Origin: Bryobacter sp.
GTDB lineage: Bacteria > Acidobacteriota > Terriglobia > Bryobacterales > Bryobacteraceae
Direction: 5' to 3'
Assembly: GCA_022843625.1 (NCBI GenBank)
Contig: JALHNH010000050.1
Coordinates: forward strand, 1-46,333
DNA: 46,333 bases
The notes beneath the pieces were generated by a model, which saw only the letters and a list, made by a program, of their open reading frames with translations, made no database searches and had not been told where the DNA came from. The translations under genes and the position numbers were made by a program. Below are positions 41,882 through 46,333 of this stretch, one piece after another (position 1 is the stretch's first letter; each line of letters opens with the position of its first letter).

Positions 41882-42067
41882 TCAGCACGCCGGATCCACT
41901 TGGCAATTTCCGTCGTGGCCCCCCACACTCAACACGGACCGCGTCGTTAAATCCAGAGATAACGACCGGTCTCCATGCTCCATCTTCGCCACCCGCGACT
42001 GGCTCGACCCAAGCTTTTCAGCCAGCGCCATCTGCGTAAGCCCCAGCCGTTCCCGCAGTTCTTTCAC
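41882..42067 (-). pseudogene. Truncated XRE-family helix-turn-helix (antitoxin-like) fragment
   Basis: The frame gives 61 residues from GTG 42067, but reads upstream as D-W-P-R-L-A-H-G-V-K before hitting a stop, as if the normal N-terminal part was lost. The helix-turn-helix is intact: L-R-E-R-L-G-L-T-Q-M-A-L-A-E-K-L-G-S-S-Q and S-R-V-A-K-M-E. After D-L-T-T-R-S-V-L-S-V-G the expected C-terminal helix is replaced by unrelated residues (H-D-G-N-C-Q-V-D-P-A-C). HigA/RelB-type regulators of this form accompany RelE-like toxins, none of which is visible here. It is most likely a gene remnant, though a short functional regulator is possible. Confidence 0.6.
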
Positions 42068-42151
42068 CCCATGAGCCAGTCGAGGCCAGTCGCCTCATCC
42101 TAGCTAATTTCGTACTTGGAAGGCGTATGCCTGGCTTGATCCCGGCTGCGT

Positions 42152-42484
42152 TTACCGATGCAGGGTTTCAAGCACAACGCTGGGATTGCGGGCAATGACC
42201 ATGAGCAAGACGCGTGCGGGTCCATCCGGCATACGTCTATGGGCTTCCCAGTGGCGGATGGCACTCAAGGAGAAGCCGAAACTGGTGAACTGTTCCTGCG
42301 TCATGCCAAGTTTGCTTCGGATGGACTTTACATCGACATCCTCTGGAATCGTGGGGAACGTGTAGAGTTTGGCACCCGTTTTCTCGCCACGCTTGTAGGC
42401 CGCATATTCCTTTAGACCCGCCAGAATATCGCGCCCGACTGAGCTCATCCGCTTCTTGGATTTTGCCGGTGCTTTAGTTGCCAT
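42152..42484 (-). CDS. XRE-family antitoxin-like regulator (HigA type), orphan
   Basis: The product is 110 residues from ATG 42484, with GAGGAG nine bases upstream. The pattern D-I-L-A-G-L-K-E-Y-A-A-Y-K-R-G, then V-D-V-K-S-I-R-S-K-L-G-M-T-Q-E-Q-F, F-G-F-S-L-S-A-I-R-H-W-E-A-H-R-R and P-D-G-P-A-R-V-L-L-M-V-I-A-R-N-P is that of the antitoxin partner of HigB/RelE-like toxins. Normally the toxin gene lies just upstream. Here that space holds only a 19-residue frame (42489-42548), so the gene is an orphan or a remnant of a broken pair. Confidence 0.8.
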   Translation of the reverse strand: MATKAPAKSKKRMSSVGRDILAGLKEYAAYKRGEKTGAKLYTFPTIPEDVDVKSIRSKLGMTQEQFTSFGFSLSAIRHWEAHRRMPDGPARVLLMVIARNPSVVLETLHR

Positions 42485-42488
42485 CGCT

Positions 42489-42548
42489 CTACTCCTCAAA
42501 AAACTGTTCTACTGCCGCCTTTAGTTTCTTGTTCTCAGCAGAATCCAT
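42489..42548 (-). CDS. Short frame of 19 residues upstream of the antitoxin-like gene, doubtful
   Basis: It starts at ATG 42548 and stops at TAG 42491-42489, four bases before the antitoxin-like ATG. The peptide (M-D-S-A-E-N-K-K-L-K-A-A-V-E-Q-F-F-E-E) is a charged helix. The antitoxin's ribosome site lies inside it, so it could couple translation or be the relic of the lost toxin gene. Confidence 0.3.
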   Translation of the reverse strand: MDSAENKKLKAAVEQFFEE

Positions 42549-42681
42549 TTCTTACTGCCGTCTCGTAGCATAGGCCGATAACAGCAATTGTTTGACGGCC
42601 TGACTCGTTACTTTACGTCATGAATGTTTAGATTCGGTGATCCGGGCGCTCATGCGCTGACTTTCCTGTCAGTATGGGCAT

Positions 42682-43521
42682 ATGAGCGAAGAACTGCTGA
42701 GTCCGGGACGGACACTGGGTGTGATTGGTGCGGGTGTAATGGGTACCGCGCTTTTGAAGGGGATGCTCGATCATGGCTTGCTGTCGAGGCGTCAAGCCTG
42801 GGGCGCGGCCAAGACAGAGGCCAGTTGCGAAGAAGTAGCCCAGAGCCTGGGCATCACCACATCGCGCGAGTATGCCGACCTCGTCGGCGACGCCGAGATC
42901 CTTCTCATCTCAGTGAAGCCGGGCCAGGCAGCCAAAGTAGCCGAAAAGTTAAAGGCGAGCGGGCTTCGCAGCGACGCGCTGCTGATCAGCGTGCTTGCAG
43001 GCGTCACCACCGATCGGTTTGAGGGCATGCTGGGCAGTGAGAATCCCTTCGTCCGCGCGATGCCGAACACACCTTGTCTGGTGGGCCACGGAGTAACGGT
43101 GTACTGCGGCGGACGCTGGGCCACAGACAAACATCTCGATCTTTGCAAGAAGATTTTCTTAAGCGTCGGCAAAGCGCTCGAGGTGGAAGAGCACTACTTT
43201 AACGCCATCACCGCTCTGAGCGGCTCCGGGCCCGCTTACATGTATCTGGTGATGGAATCGCTGGCTGATGCCGGCGTCAGAGTGGGCTTGCCAAGAGACC
43301 TTGCGATGGAACTGGTTGCGCAGACGATGCTAGGTTCCGCACGCATGGTACAAGAGACGGGCCGCCATCCAGCTGCATTGCGCGATGACGTCACAACGCC
43401 CGCCGGTTGCACCATCGGTGGCCTGCTGATGCTCGAAGACGGCAAGATCCGCAGCGTCCTGGCCCGAGCCGTAGAGGAAGCGACAAAAATCGTCGAACAA
43501 TTAGGCCGAGGAAAATCCTAG
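42682..43521 (+). CDS. proC: Pyrroline-5-carboxylate reductase
   Basis: The product is 279 residues, standard length. The NAD(P)-binding loop is G-V-I-G-A-G-V-M-G (G16, G18, G21). The C-terminal dimerisation and catalytic region A-L-S-G-S-G-P-A-Y-M-Y-L and the signature D-D-V-T-T-P-A-G-C-T-I-G-G-L are intact. It makes the last step of proline synthesis, reducing 1-pyrroline-5-carboxylate in the cytoplasm. It marks the return to conserved chromosome after the accessory region, and the sigma factor gene follows within 50 bases. Confidence 0.96.
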   Translation: MSEELLSPGRTLGVIGAGVMGTALLKGMLDHGLLSRRQAWGAAKTEASCEEVAQSLGITTSREYADLVGDAEILLISVKPGQAAKVAEKLKASGLRSDALLISVLAGVTTDRFEGMLGSENPFVRAMPNTPCLVGHGVTVYCGGRWATDKHLDLCKKIFLSVGKALEVEEHYFNAITALSGSGPAYMYLVMESLADAGVRVGLPRDLAMELVAQTMLGSARMVQETGRHPAALRDDVTTPAGCTIGGLLMLEDGKIRSVLARAVEEATKIVEQLGRGKS

Positions 43522-43564
43522 TTTTTTGCATTCGATCGACCGGTTGGTGCGTACAGGAAAGCAG

Positions 43565-44071
43565 ATGGGTTCTTTGCCAAGCTTCAGCGAACTGGTTCAC
43601 AGCCACCAGGGAATGGTCTTCTCCATAACCTTGCGGGCTTTGGGCAATCGCGAAGTCGCAGAGGATCTGACCCAGGAAGTGTTCTTGAGTTTGCACCAGA
43701 ACCTCGCCTCGATTGAGAGTGAAGATCATGCGCGCAACTGGTTGAGACGGACGGCAGCGAACCGCTCGGTGGACGAGATTCGCCGCCTGAAGTACCGGCG
43801 TGGGCCAGCTCTCGATCAGGTGGCTGAGCCGTCGGTGGATGCCGAAGAATCAGACCCGTTGCTCGTGGCGCAACTGCGTGAGAGTGTGGCAAGCTTGCCA
43901 CCTCTGGCGCGGATGTTGACGATCATGCGGTTTCAGCAGGAAATGGAACCGCGCGAGATTGCCGCAGAGCTCGACATGCCGGTGGCGACGGTAAAAAGCC
44001 GTCTGCACCGGACGATGAAGCTGCTGCGGGGCAAGCTGGAGAAACGGTCTGAAGTGAGGAAGTACGCATGA
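43565..44071 (+). CDS. ECF-type RNA polymerase sigma factor
   Basis: The product is 168 residues from the ATG at 43565, preceded by AGGAAA at six bases; a TTG at 43526 would extend the frame by 13 residues. Region 2 is readable (A-L-G-N-R-E-V-A-E-D-L-T-Q-E-V-F-L), and region 4 has L-P-P-L-A-R-M-L-T-I-M-R-F and the helix-turn-helix E-P-R-E-I-A-A-E-L-D-M-P-V-A-T-V-K-S-R-L-H-R. The stop overlaps the next start by four bases, and the following gene encodes a membrane protein. This is the usual ECF sigma plus anti-sigma layout. Confidence 0.92.
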   Translation: MGSLPSFSELVHSHQGMVFSITLRALGNREVAEDLTQEVFLSLHQNLASIESEDHARNWLRRTAANRSVDEIRRLKYRRGPALDQVAEPSVDAEESDPLLVAQLRESVASLPPLARMLTIMRFQQEMEPREIAAELDMPVATVKSRLHRTMKLLRGKLEKRSEVRKYA

Positions 44072-44412
44072 TGGACGAACACAAATTCGAAGAGAAAATG
44101 CGGGCTGCGTTGCGGCCTGTCGAAGCTCCAGAGGGATTGGCTGAGCGGATTATCCGGCGGGCAGAGGCCCGTGCGGAGAGGACCCGCAAGCCGGTGACGC
44201 AGCATATGTGGCTGCGCTGGGGAGCTCTTGCAGCTCTGTTGGTCACAGGCACTTTCGGGGTCTTGCGGTGGGAAGAGAAAAGGCGGGCCGAACAAATCGA
44301 AGCCAGCCGCGTAGCCGAACAATTTACGATGGCGATGACGATCACCACTCGCAAAATGGCACGGATACAAAAGAATCTGGTGGTTGAGGTTCCGCTCAAG
44401 AGCGGGCTCTAA
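44068..44412 (+). CDS. Probable anti-sigma factor, single-pass membrane protein
   Basis: The product is 114 residues. The cytoplasmic half is Arg- and Glu-rich (F-E-E-K-M-R-A-A-L-R-P-V-E-A-P-E-G-L-A-E-R-I-I). A membrane helix (W-G-A-L-A-A-L-L-V-T-G-T-F-G-V-L) lies at about 52-67, followed by a short charged outer part. The start overlaps the sigma factor stop (ATGA). No zinc motif (HxxxCxxC) is visible, so it is not of the classic ZAS type. The role is inferred from the position and topology. Confidence 0.65.
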   Translation: MMDEHKFEEKMRAALRPVEAPEGLAERIIRRAEARAERTRKPVTQHMWLRWGALAALLVTGTFGVLRWEEKRRAEQIEASRVAEQFTMAMTITTRKMARIQKNLVVEVPLKSGL

Positions 44413-44424
44413 GAGAGAAAAGAA

Positions 44425-44988
44425 ATGAAATCAAAATATCTAATTGCCGTCGTGTTTTGCAGCCTGGTCGCCTTTGCCGAGCAGGAGCTGGACCTGAGTT
44501 TCCTGAAAGGCCTCGAGGCCAAAGCCAAAGAATCTACCGACATCAACCTGGGGCCAGAGCAGATTCAACTGCTGATGGGCTTCTCGGGCGAAGGCTCGAA
44601 GGAGCTGCTCGGCCTGGGCAAGTCAATCGAGCGCGTACAAGTGAAGACCTTTGAATTTGACAAGGAAGGGATGTACAACATAGCCGATGCCGAGAGCTTG
44701 CGTGCCAAGCTCAAGAGCGCAGATTTTGTGCCGCTGATCTCGGTCAAAGAAAAAGGCGGCTTCACCGAGATCGTCATGCGCAAAGGGCCAAAGGGAATGC
44801 GCGGCTTCGTGATCGTCGCGGCCGAAGCACGCGAACTCACAGTCGTGAATATCGTCGGAGACCTCGACCTCGCCTCACTCGGCAAGCTAACTGGCAAATT
44901 CGGAATCCCGAATATTCAGATGAATTCCGGGGGCGGCGGCAAAGGCAATAAAGGCGCCAAGAAGGAGCAGGACGAAGACGAGAAGTAA
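44425..44988 (+). CDS. DUF4252-like secreted protein
   Basis: The product is 187 residues with a signal peptide (MKSKYLIAVVFCSLVAFA). The middle resembles DUF4252: V-Q-V-K-T-F-E-F-D-K-E-G-M-Y, F-V-P-L-I-S-V-K-E-K-G, and T-V-V-N-I-V-G-D-L-D-L-A-S-L-G-K-L. The C-terminus is Gly/Lys/Glu-rich. It lies 12 bases after the anti-sigma gene. Sigma/anti-sigma/DUF4252 sets are common in Acidobacteria, and the secreted protein could be a sensed or controlled envelope factor, which is inference. Confidence 0.8.
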   Translation: MKSKYLIAVVFCSLVAFAEQELDLSFLKGLEAKAKESTDINLGPEQIQLLMGFSGEGSKELLGLGKSIERVQVKTFEFDKEGMYNIADAESLRAKLKSADFVPLISVKEKGGFTEIVMRKGPKGMRGFVIVAAEARELTVVNIVGDLDLASLGKLTGKFGIPNIQMNSGGGGKGNKGAKKEQDEDEK

Positions 44989-45010
44989 AGACTCGGCAGG
45001 TAGGACTCTA

Positions 45011-45041
45011 AAGCGGGAGCCGACTTGGGCGGCTCCCGCTT
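45011..45041 (+). terminator. Hairpin terminator after the sigma operon
   Basis: Twelve-base perfect arms (45011-45022 and 45030-45041) with a seven-base loop form a very stable GC-rich stem 23 bases past the DUF4252 stop. The T run behind it is weak (TATCTGTT), so termination may be partly stem-driven. Confidence 0.7.
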
Positions 45042-45143
45042 ATCTGTTAGTGGTAGGTCTGTTTTTTGAAGATCTCGGTCAGAAGCTCTACTTGCTACGA
45101 AATAGCGGATGCGTTGTACGGTAACGAGGCGTATCCTCACATC

Positions 45144-45764
45144 TTAAGTCTTGGGTCGCCGGAATATGCCCTTGAATCGTTCCCATCTCGTTAAGCGCTT
45201 TGAAGCGGTTGATTCTCTCTTGGAAGCAGAAGCCTCAGGCACTGCGATGACCTGTCCCATTCTGGCCACCTCAAGCACAACGCGAAGTGTCGCTTCAGGA
45301 ATCGATTTCAGCGAAATCTGTGCCTTTGTGAAGCCCTTTGAATAAATCTCTAAGGTTATGCCTTCTTGCCAATCAAAACTGATATTTGCCGAGCCACTTT
45401 CATCAGTCTTTTGATCTAGCAAGCTCTCCTTGCGAGCACTCAGGAGCCTGATCTCAGCACCAACGACTCGTGCTCCGCTATGGTCAACTACAAGCACTTT
45501 CCAACTTGACCGTCGAGAGAGTGCCTGTCCCGATAAGCGGGAAGAAGTGATTGCAACCGCAGCGGCAAGAATGCTCCGCCTTGCAGGGCGAGCGTCCAGC
45601 ACGCAAACACGCTTCCCCGTCGCCAACAGGTCGCCTATCTGTGAGTCTGTATGGTCAATAAGCTCATAGACGTCTCGGCCACACTCGCCACAGTAGCGAA
45701 CCGAGCCTTCGCCTTCAAGGCTCGACCAGGAGCGGGAACAGGGCTGGAGGATCTTGAAAGCCAT
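45144..45764 (-). CDS. Protein with N-terminal cysteine (zinc-ribbon-like) domain and carboxypeptidase-regulatory-like domain
   Basis: The product is 206 residues from ATG 45764 (45770 is an alternative). Residues 7-56 hold the C-S-x-S-W-x-x-L-x-G-E-G pattern with Cys9, Cys25 and Cys28 (Y-C-G-E-C-G-R-D-V-Y-E-L) and a later R-V-C-V, a domain found at the start of many acidobacterial and bacteroidetes proteins. An internal R-R-S-I-L-A-A-A-V-A-I-T segment looks like a Tat leader displaced behind it. The rest is a beta domain of the carboxypeptidase regulatory type (V-D-H-S-G-A-R-V-V-G-A-E-I). The second minus-strand gene, ending at 45774, is a paralogue. Function is unknown. Confidence 0.75.
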   Translation of the reverse strand: MAFKILQPCSRSWSSLEGEGSVRYCGECGRDVYELIDHTDSQIGDLLATGKRVCVLDARPARRSILAAAVAITSSRLSGQALSRRSSWKVLVVDHSGARVVGAEIRLLSARKESLLDQKTDESGSANISFDWQEGITLEIYSKGFTKAQISLKSIPEATLRVVLEVARMGQVIAVPEASASKRESTASKRLTRWERFKGIFRRPKT

Positions 45765-45773
45765 AATCAACCC

Positions 45774-46333
45774 CTATCTCACGAGCCAACGAAACAGCCG
45801 AGCCATGCGCTGAAGAAAGCCAGGTGGTTTATCTTCGACAATCATGCCGATAATGATGCATTGAGGGCCACTCGAAAGTGCGAGTTGAACTTGAAGCAAG
45901 CTAGGCGTTGAGACTGTAACCGGAATGATTTGTTCAACAAAACAGGTGCAGGTAACTTTGATCGAGAGATCTGTTTGAGCTTCGAGATGAAGCACTACCT
46001 CTCCATTATTCGTCGCAACTTGTCGCTCAACGGACTGACCGCTGACCAGCAACTCGACCGCAGCCGTGGGAAGCGTTCCACCGCTGGCGTCAGTCACGCG
46101 TACAGTGAGTTCTCGCGAATTGGAAGGCTGAAAAGCTGAAAGTGAAAATGCAGTAAGGGAGGCAAGAAATGTGCGGCGAGGTGCGATGCGCTTTCTACCG
46201 CAAATCCTCTGGCCGCTGGCGAGAAGCTCGCGGATCGCTCGGTCGGAGAATTGATCCAGATCATAAACTTTGCGCTCGCATTCGCTGCAATGGCGAGTTG
46301 AGCCTTCGCCTTCAAGGCTCGACCAGGAGCGAT
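45774..46333 (-). CDS. Paralogue of the preceding gene, 5' end missing at window edge
   Basis: The frame runs from the right edge (first full codon 46331-46329) to the stop at 45774, giving about 185 residues. It begins R-S-W-S-S-L-E-G-E-G, then H-C-S-E-C-E-R-K-V-Y-D-L-D-Q-F and a later R-I-C-G. The internal R-R-T-F-L-A-S-L-T-A-F-S-L leader-like segment and a beta domain (T-V-R-V-T-D-A-S-G-G-T) follow, as in the neighbour. A shorter start at 46097 would drop the cysteine domain and is not preferred. The gene ends nine bases before the neighbour's start, suggesting one transcript. Confidence 0.7.
   Translation of the reverse strand, partial: RSWSSLEGEGSTRHCSECERKVYDLDQFSDRAIRELLASGQRICGRKRIAPRRTFLASLTAFSLSAFQPSNSRELTVRVTDASGGTLPTAAVELLVSGQSVERQVATNNGEVVLHLEAQTDLSIKVTCTCFVEQIIPVTVSTPSLLQVQLALSSGPQCIIIGMIVEDKPPGFLQRMARLFRWLVR

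Overview
The window looks like chromosomal DNA from an acidobacterium, most likely the Bryobacterales/Solibacter lineage. This is inferred from gene content: an Oar-like TonB receptor with a carboxypeptidase-regulatory N-terminus, a TIGR03437-type secreted protein, DUF1080 and DUF362 proteins with Tat-type leaders, paired CxxCH/copper-oxygenase-like proteins, and a sigma factor/anti-sigma/DUF4252 operon. No database search was possible.

Layout. 1-320 is the end of a META-domain gene. 378-10104 reads as a glycan-use region: TonB receptor, xylose-isomerase-like TIM barrel, then a tightly overlapping minus-strand operon of GH29 alpha-L-fucosidase, S1 sulfatase and LamG protein, followed by an alpha/beta hydrolase and a DUF1080 protein. 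10110-14072 is the c-di-AMP and cell-wall operon (DUF362 protein, cdaA, cdaR-like, glmM). 14101-16174 holds two secreted proteins. 16196-19213 is a flagellar hook-filament operon (flgM, flgN-like, flgK, flgL). 19335-22192 holds two heme c proteins facing a heavy-metal-binding-domain protein. 22196-27752 has two SDRs, cheY and cheX, a phosphotriesterase-family lactonase-like protein and a TIGR03437 protein. 27801-27876 is tRNA-Thr(TGT). 27895-33459 carries a glycine-zipper protein, dusB, rnhA, a probable selenoprotein and an SPFH protein.

33460-42660 is an accessory region of different texture. It has long non-coding stretches with perfect inverted repeats, a GC-rich and divergent formate-tetrahydrofolate ligase, three secreted lectin-like genes, tandem repeats and remnants of XRE-type antitoxin genes. 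From 42682 the core chromosome resumes with proC, a sigma factor operon and two paralogous Cys-domain proteins, the second cut by the window edge.

The two most notable points are these. First, a thioredoxin-fold gene at 30434-31537 has an in-frame TGA exactly at the redox site (W-A-S-W-U-G-C-R), followed by a good bacterial SECIS-like hairpin; it would appear as two separate ORFs in standard annotation. Second, the three-gene secreted lectin island at 36330-41458 combines a shared N-terminal beta-sandwich-like domain, duplicated trefoil-like modules, a ricin-type lectin and bulb-type lectin repeats. It looks recently assembled, and its function is unknown.
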